The notes under the pieces were generated by a model. It searched no databases, was not told the origin of the DNA, and saw only the letters and a list, made by a program, of their open reading frames with translations. From Cristatella mucedo (lineage: Eukaryota > Bryozoa > Phylactolaemata > Cristatellidae): 64,000 nt of DNA. A program made the position numbers and the translations under genes. The stretch covers positions 1,060,001 to 1,124,000 of the forward strand of contig WPIO01000029.1 of NCBI GenBank assembly GCA_009760855.2. Reading direction: 5' to 3'. Position 1 is the first letter of the stretch. Every line of letters begins with the position of its first letter. Positions 10,701-22,700 of the stretch are shown piece by piece.

Positions 10701-13700
10701 ATGTGCAAGACTATTGGTTTCATATTCTAGGCTTGACATGCGTGACTATACCAACCAGCTAGGTCCTGCTTCCTGTATTTAATGCCAGCAGATCAGCAGG
10801 AGTACTTCTAGGAAGCCCCGGTAGCTACTCCTGGATCTAGTGGCAGGTGGATGAATAGCAGTGTAATTACTCCCACCGAGGCAACACTGGTGGGGTGTCC
10901 TGGGCCCAAGCAAGTAGACTTCTTAGTTTAACTTACAGATTCGTCAGCTCTTCCCAGCAATAGCCGGCTGTGATGAAACCAGGGGGCAGAACATGCTGCC
11001 ATGCAGATGATAAAGTAACTTAAGGCAGTCTGATTTAACAGCCCAATTTATGTTGCTGCAAAATAGCCTCAGTGGCTATCATTTCACTTGCAGCAGTGGA
11101 CAATAAAGGATTGTAGTACTTGTATGTTGCAGGGCTCGAACCGAGGACCTGGGTCGGCAAGTGTGAGGCACCTTACGTCTAAGCTAAGACCCTTGAGGGC
11201 CCTATTCTTGTGTTGGCTGAGTGTCATGTTGAGTCGGTGAGGTGGCCGTGTTGAGATAGTAATAATGATAATAATAAGATAATACTATAGGAAGAGACCG
11301 AGCTTGCTTGTTATGCTGAGATGAGGTGATGGGCTGGTGTCAGCAAGCGGAATCTCAGAAAACTTTGGGCTTTAGGCTGCTGCTGTGTGATGGTAGCTCG
11401 GCAGCAAGCCGTTCTTCAGAACTCAATTAAAAGTTCTGATGGGTTCTAGAAAATTTGATTCCTCTATGTTTTAGCTTCCGACAGATTTCATATGATCCAG
11501 GAGTGGAAGCAGCCAAGCCACCGCTTTCATATGTCTTTTTCACCTTTCATCCTATCGCATCGCTTGCTCAGCTGAATGGTTTGGGCATATTTGCATTCTG
11601 ATAGTTTCATTGGCCCTGCGAATTGATATGAAGAGGTGTCATCTTTGATCCGGTGGACTGTTATATGGTTGGGTAGCACCCCTGACCATCTGCCGGACTC
11701 AGCCGCAGGAGTTAATCGTGGCCCATCTTGCCACCATTGTCGCCTAGGAGAAGCTGCTTATGGCGTAGAGAGACTTTGATTTTTATTCTTGATTTCGCGT
11801 AGGTGCTTGCTTTTGAGTTGGCAGCTGGTGTTTCATATGAACTGTGGTCTGATGAAAACAGCTTGATGACACCTTATTCTGGTTACTTTTGTATATAGGA
11901 ATATTCTACCCTATTAATCTGTTAAGCAGCATTTACTAAGGTAGAAATTTATCGATGATAGTTCGGGTGGTAGTTCTATTGATGCATTTGTTCACCGGTA
12001 TCGTTTTTTATGGAAATGATTCAAACTCCTGAACTTACTCTCATTAAAGTTCACGATTCCCTTGCATTATTAAGACTATTCTTTTGTGTTTGCTTTAAGC
12101 CTTCTGTATGGCTAACAAGTCGATCCAGCGGTGTCTTTGGGATTAAGGATCAAGCCAGGGCACTTAAGTGACCATGTTTTAGCCAGAAGCAGATGAAAGT
12201 AGAAAACGTTGATAATAGAGTACCTTCCTCTCTATCTAAGTGGTCCGTATAAGTGGTCTCAGAAACCAAAGACTTTTGGCTTGTATCAACTGGCTAGTCA
12301 TATGTTCATCGATGCCGATAGTTCGTGAATGTCGTGCTTGCTCTTGTACTCACGGTAATTGTATTTGAAGGACGAGTGTGCCACTCCACATGGTGACATT
12401 CGATGTAAGAATGTAGTGGTCAAGTACTTCGACAAATGTGATGAAATCCTAGTGAAGCTGGCCCCAAGCCTGTCGTCGACGTGGTCGAATAAGCAACCAC
12501 TCGGTCACGAATGCAACTTTCGGAGGTTAGGGGATCCTGGAGTTTGCATCTTTGATTGTTGCTGCTGCTGCCAGCTGTGATCGGCCCGGGATGCACCGGC
12601 AGGTTGAACACCCAGTGACCTGTGAGCAGCTGCCTATGTGTGGATATACTTTCAAGCAAGTTCTTTGGACATGCATTCGTGAGAACCGCGGTGTTGCTAA
12701 CCACAAAACAGGCCTTTTTATAGTTTTTTACTGTTTCATTGTCATTTGTTTTCTAATGCATGCCACCTATCCTGGTCTAGTAAAATGTGCTAATTGCTTG
12801 AGGGGGACCTGTACAGCAGCAGCAGCTGAGTGACAGCAAGGACTAGTCTATGCATTATCAGTAGCTGGCATGCTCATGAAATGGCTGCACTATATTGGTC
12901 GAACTCTTAGCATTTACAACGTGCAATATTTGATGCACATGGAGCAAAGTAGCACGACATGTGCTGTAGATTCCTTGTATACACCCACTAATCAAGAGGC
13001 TTGTTTACATTCCCGATTGGGAATGATTTCTGGCAAGAGCTTACACTGTACAATATCCATTACACACAACAAGTTTGCCTATATCTTCGGCAGGCCTTTG
13101 TTATGCATACTTGTAAGCAGAGTCTATTGTAGTTCCTGTCACGTTTTGTCTCCACGTGTGTTCCATAGTTCATCTGGTTGCTTTGCCTCAGTGCCTCGTT
13201 GGTTTTGGTATATTTTTAAAATCAAACGCATGAACTTCTTGCTACGATAACTCGGACCTAGCCCCACTGTGGGTTGCTGTTACTGGCTTGAAGGACGAAC
13301 CACTGGCTGGTTGTGCCTGATTGTCAAAGTCAGCTCTGCCTAGCCACTGTCGTCGAGAAAAAGCAAACAATCGCTGGGCAGATTTCTGTCCAGATCCTGT
13401 ATTATAATGCTTGCTTTTAATCGCACACGTGGGACTCAGTCATTAGTTCGTATGTGTTTACTGCACCAGATTGTTATGTTGTGCCGCTGCAATGTCCTCG
13501 CTCGGTCAGCCTCTGACGACCATTTGGAATGCTCCGGCTCCTGCTGCTGCTTGTTGACAGTTACTCAATTGGCTTGAAAAACCGGATGCTATGCTTTTCC
13601 TTTCCGGGCATCCCAAACGGCCTATCGCAGAGGCCCTTGTTTAGTTTGCTTGTTGTTTATTGTTTACTTTTGCTTCAGCAGCTCCCGAACTTTAGTAGTG

Positions 13701-16700
13701 TGACTGTACTGCCTGAGCATTGGCCGTGTTTTCTTTTCGCCACGCTATTTTCAAGTTCTGCAGGACCTCTGTTAAACAGCAAGTGCTTGCAGGCTGCCCT
13801 GGATCGCCCCCGAGCGGTACACGTCCCTGGACAATGAGACAATAGCAGCTGACGTGTTCTCGTTTGCCATGTCACTGTGGGAGATCTTCAGCAAAGGCAC
13901 ACGGCCTCTGGCACCTCTGATGACCTTTGAGGAGGTATGCCCATTCTTATTATTATGAACTGTCGATAGAGTTAGGGAGATTGGCCGGCCGTGCTGTAGC
14001 TCCCAATATCCGTGCAGCTCTGCTGCGTCCCCACCTGCACGGTGTAGCTGCAAGCATGACATTGGCTGCAGCTGCTGCTGATCGTGAGAACGGAGGAGTG
14101 TCTCGTTTGCGCTGTGGACGGAATGAGAGTCGCTCTGGCGTGCGCCTGGCAGCGTTGATCACTTGGGTAATAATGCACTTGAATAATAATAATGCACTTG
14201 AATAAAGCGCCCTCAGAGAACTTAATCTCTCTCTAGGCGCTTTACATTTGCTGCAAAGGGAAATGCAATTGAATGGTGAGTAAAATCATGCTTGATAAAC
14301 AAACAAAATGAATAACATGGTTTGGGGTGACATGCACAGGGTCAGCATGCAAATGTGGTTAGTGGCAGCATGCACAGTGTCAGCACGCATAAGTGTGCAT
14401 CATAAGCGTACCATGGTGGATGTTATCAGGCTTTCGATTATCCTCGGGGTTTGCTTTGTCAGGCAAATACAGTACTCACTTCATCAAGCTTGCGCCGGCC
14501 AATAGTGCAATATGCTCAAGCCTTGCTCAAGTCGCCGAGCAGCAGGCGTGCCGTCAGATTTCCACGCTGCCACCGATTTTCGTTATCTCTTTCTTGACCT
14601 GAATTATGCCAGCTTCTCAGTCTGCAATTGGTATTTGTGTGCTGGCAGTCGACTTTGCACCTGTGTGCAACCTTGGTGCTGCACACAGGTGGTGCTTCCG
14701 CGTTGCACACCGTTGCTGATGCGTTCGATCTGGCAGACAGAGTTTGATCACATCACAAGCTTTCAATCTTTTTCTTCTCGATCGTGTTGTTCATGAAGCG
14801 TTCATGGCTTTCGATTTGAGCCGAGCCCAAAGGAACGTTGCTAGATGCTCGTGTGAAACATCTTATGCCGTCACTGTGCTTAGCACGCTTGCTTAACATG
14901 CATAGCAGGCCACCTCCGATGCGACCTGGCACCATCGGCTCGAGATTTCCATAAGCAGCTCCAAAATGTTTGAGCTGACGGTGCGCCAACTGGCCCAGTG
15001 GCTCAATTTGGGAGCCATCGCTTGATTCTACCACTGTCAAGAAAAAGAGCAAACAGGGCAGTGCCTGCCCGTCTCGGCCACTGTCCGGCGTGGATTTGTG
15101 CTCGCATAGGTGAAGCAGTTTCACGAGGGCCGCCGGCAGCTGCCTCAGCCCTCTGCACTGTCACAGCACATGAGGCTCGCGAGCACCAGCGAAGCGCAGG
15201 CAGCGATGGTGGAGCGGCTGCAAAAGCTGATGCAGCAGAATGTCGACATAGAACCGCTGAACAGGATGCAGCCTCCTGAGGTTGTCAAAGAGCTTCGGCA
15301 AATACGTCAAAAATGTAAGCAGAATCGTAAAGCTTTGTATTGTCTATGTACTGCTTCACAGTGGCTGCCTGCTTTGGCTCCGTGAGTGTGGGCAAGCTAG
15401 GCAAGCCTTATTGATGAGATTAATGTGAATGTCGTACGTCGGCTAGCCATACGTCGGCTAGCGCTATGGGTAGAGTACTCTTGATGTGTTGCTACTCCAA
15501 TGATTTGGTTCGTGTCACCCTGAGTTAATGTGACTCATAATGCTGGCTGTGAGTAATTGGCTCTCGGGAATTGGCCCCTAGCGAAGGATAGTCATAGAAC
15601 TTTAGCTAAACTTACTAGTGGGCCAGTATTGCTCGTCGTAATAGTGGAGACTTTGCTTTTAACAAGACAAACATGCTGCCCAATGATGTATTTTGCTTGA
15701 TGCTACTGACCGTTGATCTATGTGTAACTGATGATAAGACTCTTGAGATTGTTAGTCATGCACATCTAATGTAGCCAATATGTGCCTCTGCAATTATGTT
15801 TAGTTTTGTGTCGGCTATGAGCAAAGAGCTAGTGCTGAGTGGCAAAAAGGGAAGCAAGAGCATGTGCAGCTATTGATAAGCTTTAACATTTTTTTTAAAG
15901 CTTTCGAAGTTTGGCTAGCAATACTCATCAGGTTTATGATTGCTTTCTCTTTTGCCGTGCATCTCGTCGTCTTCTTGCACTCAGTCAGCCTCAGTGTCGA
16001 CCTATTTTGTCTGTCTTCGTCTGTCGTCTGCACTGGCTCATAATAAGGTTAGTTGATTCAGCAGCCTAATTTATATAGCACCAGAAGAGCCTTACTGGCT
16101 ATCACAACCACTTGCAGCGGGCAATAAAGGATCACCTACTGCTTCGTTACTTGAACCCTCGACCCGGGTCGTGGAGAGCTGCAAGTGAATGCATCAGCCT
16201 TGCTGCAAGGTTTTCTCCGGATGCTTTGACAGCTTGCAGTTATTTTTTTGTTTTTTATCCTATGTGAAACCTTGGCTGAAGAGTGATCATGTCATGCAAT
16301 AAGGTGGTCACACTTTGCCAACCAAGTCGTGGGCGTGAGTCCTGCAGCAGGCAATGCTTCATTACCAACTGCAAGCAGGTGATAGCCACCAAGGCACTTC
16401 TGCTGCTATATAAGTGAGGCTGACAGATCACCTAATGTTACATTTATTACTTTGATAATAATTACAATGATATATTTGATCGTCTAGCAAAAGTTCACTT
16501 TGGAACAGGACACCCAGATTTTGTGCATGTGTCATGTATCTCTGTCTTTAGCTCTATAGATCCACATGGACTAAGTGGGTCTTACGAAGGGAAAGAGAAT
16601 TTTCTATAGCACACTCAAAGCTTCTTTATAAGCTTTCGGTGCATATAGGTAGCCAACAGACTTCATCTCACACAAAAAATAATTAGCATAGCCGAGTCGG

Positions 16701-19700
16701 ATAGGCAGTCGAGGAAGCAAATAGCAAGTTTCTGCTTGCCAGAGAACAAATTAAAACCCCAAAGCATCTGTGAACATCGGCCAAATGGGAGTTATCCATG
16801 AGCATCCTCTTGGACCCCAGTTTCTTAGTCAGGAGGTAAAGTGGTTACTCTTCACGACCCAGGTCGTGGATTCGAGTCCTTCAGCAGGCAATTCTTTATT
16901 GCCCACTGCAAGCAGTGGTGATAGCCGTTAATGCTTTACTGCCACTATGCAAATGAAGCTGTTAAATCATCTAACGCTTTTACAGCAGTCTTATTTCAGG
17001 CTTATTTCAGAAAAGGCCAAAATTGAACCATTTTTAACAGACTGATTTGCCATTTTTAAAGACAATACCATTGTGCGTTTCTAGGTTTGTGGGTTTCTTG
17101 ACACTAATAGAACAAACGTGCACCATGTTTCTGCACACTGCGTATGTGGCGCCTGGATGAGACTTAATGTATTATAATATATCTTCGTCTGTAACTACTC
17201 GAAGCCTCAATGACTAAGCGGATGTTACAAAGGAGAGTTTTCTATGGTGCATACTTCTGGATCGGCCACATCTAATTATAATATAATAATATTGCACTTG
17301 ATAAAGCGCCCTCAGAGAACTTAATCTCTCTCTAGGCACTTTACATTTGCTGCAAAGGGAAATGCAATTAAATGGTAAGTAAAATCATGCTAGAAAAACA
17401 AACAAAATGAATAACATGGTTAAGGGTGACATGCACAGGGTCAGCATGCGAATGTAGTTAGTGGCAGCATGCACAGTGTCAGCACGCATAAGCACATGAA
17501 GGACGAATCACAGGGACCCACTAAATGCTGTCATAAATAGGTGTTTTTAAGTTTCTTTTAAATGTGGTCAGGTCATGGGATGTTCTGACGCAGGTCGGGA
17601 GGGAGTTCCAGGCCTTGGGAGCATACGAGCTGAATGCACTGTCTCCAAAGGATTTAAGGTTTGTACGAGGTATTTCCAGACTGTTGGATTCCGAAAAGCG
17701 GGTGGTACGATGCTTGGCCTGGTGGGGGAGTAGATCTGAGAAATAGGCTGGAGCCAAAGAATGAAGTGACCTAAAAATGAGCGACAAAACCTTGAAGTCA
17801 ATCCGTTGCTTGACTGGTAGCCAGTGCAGGTCGGTGAGAAGTGGAGTAATGTGGCAACTGCGACGCTCACGACAGACAAGCCTAGCTGCTGAGTTTTGCA
17901 CCAGCTGCAATCGCCTGATCGCTCATGCTGGTAGGCCAGTAAGCAGTGAGTTGCAGAAGTCGAGACGGGATGTCACGAATGCATGGACCAACTTGGACGT
18001 GGTATCCTTATCTAAACAAGCCCGAATTTTAGCAATGTTATGAAGCTGAAAATAGGCAGATTTGACTGTGGAGCTGATATGGTCGTCTAACGAGAGGTCG
18101 CTTTGGAATATGACACCTAGATTTCGAGCTGATTCAGCTGGAGATATGCTGGCAGAGCCAATTTTGAGAGTCAGCCTTTCCAATCTCTGAATCACACTGG
18201 GTTTTCCCATAACTAGTAAGTTAGTTTTATCATCGTTTAGTTTTAGAAAATTTGATGTGAAATAGCAAGAACCACTTTAATGACAAGTCACTGCTTTATT
18301 AACAAGGCTGTAGCAATCCTTAGATTGGCCTACTGCTTGGGATTAGCAAATTCACCGTGAGGTATATTATTAACAAATGTACTCCTACTGACGTTAATAA
18401 TTTCCCAGGCAGCAGGATATGATCGGCTGTAGCAAGGCCGGTGCCAAGGTGATCCATTCATTAAAATGTTAGCTTCTCACAATAGAACAGCCATACTTCA
18501 AAACCTCACATAATCATACAAAGGTGCTACAGGGATCGATATTGGTAGAGATATGGCAAGTAGGAGGCTTGCTAAGGTTAGCTTCTGGCGAGTTGCAAAA
18601 CGCTGGCTTCTTCTCAGCGGCCACCATTAAGCAAAAGGCTGTCAGTGGGCCCACGCTCACAGTCACTGGCCAGAGGACGGCTGGAATTCTGTTTTATGGA
18701 CTGACGAAAGCAAGTTCATAATATTTGAGAATCGAAAGCACCACATAAAGGTGAACCAAGTGAAAGACAAGGTGTACAGGAGTGATAGCCTCCAATCTAT
18801 AGTCAAATTCGGTGGTATATCGGTAATGTTCACTGCCAAAGGTGTTGGAGCTCTGCATCAGATCTAAGGTGTTATGTACCAACATGGCTACCGTTACATG
18901 GTCAAGCAAGTTGGATTGTAAACTGTAAATGCTCTGCTTGGTGGGTCGTTATATTTAGCAACAAGATAATGGCCCTGAGCACTCTGCCAGGCCAATAAAC
19001 CATGTTTTTGACGAATTTTGAGTGGTACTGAGCAGTGGCCCAGCCAGTCGACGAATTCGAACCCCATAGAATGTTTGTGAGACGATCTCGAGAGGCAGCT
19101 GAGGCAGGGTGTGCGGCCTATATTCATAACAGACCTTTCCTGTAAAATGCAAGCTTTGTGGAATGCTGCTGCAGAAGACGCATCGCAGAAGCTTGTGGCC
19201 TCAATGCCTGGGTAGATAGGGAGGTCAGATAAAATCGTAGTGCAGTGACGCAATACTAAACACAAACTGTAAATAGAGTGCTTGCATTAGCTCGGGCGAA
19301 ATCAGCCACTTTTTTGGGGCTGTGATCTATTTGTCTGCTGTTTGGGCTGCGAGCTGAAAGTTGCACATCTGTGCTGCCTGCTGTGCTGGCCTGCGCTATG
19401 GGAAGTACATGCACATGGAATGAAGACTGCTTGGCTCTCGACTGAGAGATCCGTTGACCACCAGTCCTGCTTGGTTTTCTGCTGCACTGTGAGCATTGTT
19501 CATTAATTGCTTGTAGTTGGCATTTTGGTGTAACTTTGTAAATGCAGTCAATCTGCCGGTGGTATTATCTTTTCTTCTTAGTTGACCGGCGACCGTACGA
19601 TCACGCTGGACCAGTTGATGGACAGGCTGTAAACTTTGGTAACGAGCCGGAAGCTGCTTCACGCTACAGGAATGAGGATAATGCTGAAACTCCTAGGGAG

Positions 19701-22700
19701 GTGTGTGCTGGAAGTTGTGTATGTTAATGCAGTTCTTTAGCTGTTACACTTGCCATAGTGCATGTGCTATTTTTTATTTTATTTTATTATATTATTATAT
19801 GCATGTTGCTGTTCTTGCGCTGTAGCTATCCGGCTCCCTGCTAACGGTGGGCCCTCGTGCTTCATGGAATTATGTGTGCATGAGCATGCAAATCCTTTTT
19901 ATATGTATGCATATTGCTGTTCCTAGTTAATGGGCAGATTTTGCTTCTACGGATCGACTAGATTGTAAGTTTGATGTGACTGAACGCGTGGCCACAGCAA
20001 TTGGCAGGAGTTGAACCTACTATCCCTTATGGAGTACCCTATATGTTTTCATCAGAGCTGGACGATACTCTTAGCTGGCCTATATAGGCCCAATGGAAGT
20101 AATTACACTGGTAAGGCTTGAGCTGGTGGCTACCCAGTGCTTTCAAGACTGCTGTCCCCAGAAGTCGGGGCAGTGGAAGGTATGTCTGTGGGCATTGCAG
20201 CAACAAGTTGCACAGCTTGCAGACTACCTCTAGTTACACTCCCAGGAAGCTACCACCCTTACGAAGGAAAGCGTCATAATAATAATGATAATACACTTGA
20301 TGAAGTGCCCTCAGAGAACTCAATCTCTTTCTAGGTGCTTTACATTTGTTGCTTGTCAAGCGACGTAACTTACAAAGCATGGACATAGACAAATTTTTGA
20401 AACCTGTTTGTGGTGCAGGTCTTCTTGATATGCCTTCAGACTCGACCGGCAGCCTCGATACCCTCACTGATGCAATGAACATGACTCTCACGAGTGCTCT
20501 TGACAAGCATGCTCCCATTCATTCTATCCGTGTTCAAAGTCGTGGAGATTCCTTTCAACTTCGAAAACTTCTAAAGATGCCCCGGGTTAAGTGCAGGCTT
20601 GAACGTCGTTTCAAGAAATCGGGGCGTGATGAAGATCTAGTCAATTTCAAAGACTTCCTTCGAGTTTACACCCAAAAGCTTACAAAAGCCAGGGCTTCTT
20701 TTTTTCACTCGAAAGCTGAATTCCTGCCAGTCAGACCCTAAACATATTTATAAATAGTAAACCATTCACTGGCCAATCCTGAGAGGTCTGAATCCCCAGA
20801 TATTAAGGGCTCAGCAGAAAGGTTTTCAGCCTTCTTTGCTAAAAAAATTGTGCACACTCGTGCCTCCATTAAGCCCCCCTCCGACTAAAGCAATCGCGGC
20901 TCTACAACCTGTGACCTTTCTTAAAAGGTTCTCCGAGGTTTTTGCATGAGATGTGGCTACCTTAATAAGGTCTAGCAAAAAGAGCTCGTCTCCTGAAGAC
21001 CCTATACAATCATCTCTGTGGTCTTCACTAGCAGACCAACTTAGCCGTGCCATAACCAAGATTTTTAATGCTTCTTTGGGAAAGAGGGTCGTCCCCAAGT
21101 CCTTCAAATCGGCAATAATAATAATAATAATATTGCACTTGATAAAACGCCCTCAGAGAACTCAATCTCTTTCCAGGCACTTTACATTTGCTGCAAAGGG
21201 AAACACGATTGAATGGTGAGTAATGTTATGCTTGATAAACAACATGATTAACATGTTTAGGGGTGACATGCACAGGGTCAGGATGCAAATTTGGTTAGTG
21301 GCAGCATGCACAATGTCAGCACGCATTATCACATAAAGAACGAATTACAGGGACCCACTAAATGCTGTGATAAATAGGTGCATTTTTAATTTCTTTTTAA
21401 ATGCGGTCAAGTCAGGGGATGTTCTGACGAAAGTCGGGAGGGAGTTCCAGGCTCTAGGAGAATGCGAACTAAATGCACGGTCTCCAGAGGATTTGAGGTT
21501 TGTATGAGGTATTGGTAGACTGTTGGATTCCGAAAAGCAGGTGGTACGATGCTGGGCCTGGTGGGGGAGTAGATCTGAGAAATAGGCTGGAGCCAAAGGA
21601 TGAAGTGACCTAAAAGTGAGCGACAAAACCTTGAAGTCGATCTGCAGCTTGACTGGTAGCCAGTGCAGGTCGACGAGAAGTGGTGCGATGTGGCAACTGC
21701 GGCGCTCACGACAGACAAGCCTAGCTGCGGAGTTTTGCTCCAGCTGTAATCGCCTGATTGCATATGCCGGTAGGCCAGCAAGCAGGCAATCGTTAGGTCC
21801 ATACTTAAAAAGCCTGGATTAGATACACAGGTCCGTGCAAACTATTGCCCAGTTTCCGTTCTTCCTTTCGTGGCAAAGATTCTTGAAAAAATTGTTGCTA
21901 AGCAGCTGGTTGAACATATTGAAAAAATAAAATGTCAGAAACATTTCAATCAGGGTTCAAGAGGCAGCACTCCACCGAAACTGCTCCCCTCCGTGTTAAC
22001 AATGGCATTCTATGTGGAAACGATGCCGGGAATGTCACTGCCCTAGCTCTGCTAGATCTGTCAGCTGCCTTCGACACCATTGATCACGATGTTCTGCTTG
22101 AACGATTGAGAACAACGATCGGTGTGGCAGACGAGGCACTGGCGTGGTTTAAGTCGCGCTGGTATCTTGTTCAATCCGTGTCGTGTGGGGGTCATGTCTC
22201 ACACACGAGACGGGTCACCTGTGGGGTCCCTTGCTGTTCTCCATTTACACCCAACCTCTGGGTAAAGTGATTCAGGCCCATCGAATAGGATATCACTTTT
22301 ATGCTGACGATGCTCAGCTGTATTTGTCATTCAAACCGTCAGAATCTGCTGCAGCAACTATGAAACTGAATGCTTGCCTTGCCTTCATTCGATCCTGGAT
22401 GTCGGAAAAATTATTGAAACTAAATGACGATAAAACCGAACTGCTGCTCATAGGACACCCTACGCGTGTGGCTGGATTAAAAGGCTTTGCTCTTCTAATA
22501 GGTGATGCTGTCGTGGGACCATTACCACGTGCTCGAAATTTAGGTGACGTTTTCGACTGCTGCCTCAATTTTAAAAGCTTCATCCAGAAGACTGCTTCTA
22601 CAGCTAGCCATCACGTCCAATCCCTGTCCAAGATTAGGAGCTGTCTCCCACAGTTGCTTGCCAAAAATGTAACTAGCTCCCTAGTTCTGTCTCAGCTTGA

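Larger units (their letters stand above)
7362..12370 (+). other. JAK intron in JH2 with LINE A fragments and foldback element
   Basis: About 5 kb splitting YL from DEC in JH2. It holds LINE A pieces on both strands (7800-8250, 8541-8770, 8990-9545), a foldback Tc1-like palindrome (9652-10570) and a SINE (11030-11205). I recognise nothing between 11210 and 12370. Confidence 0.6.
12577..15109 (+). other. JAK introns on either side of exon 13793-13934
   Basis: I recognise nothing in 12577-13792, where an unrecognised small exon could still hide because the left donor is weak. Intron 13935-15109 contains a LINE A 3' end at 14168-14395 and otherwise nothing recognised. Confidence 0.4.
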
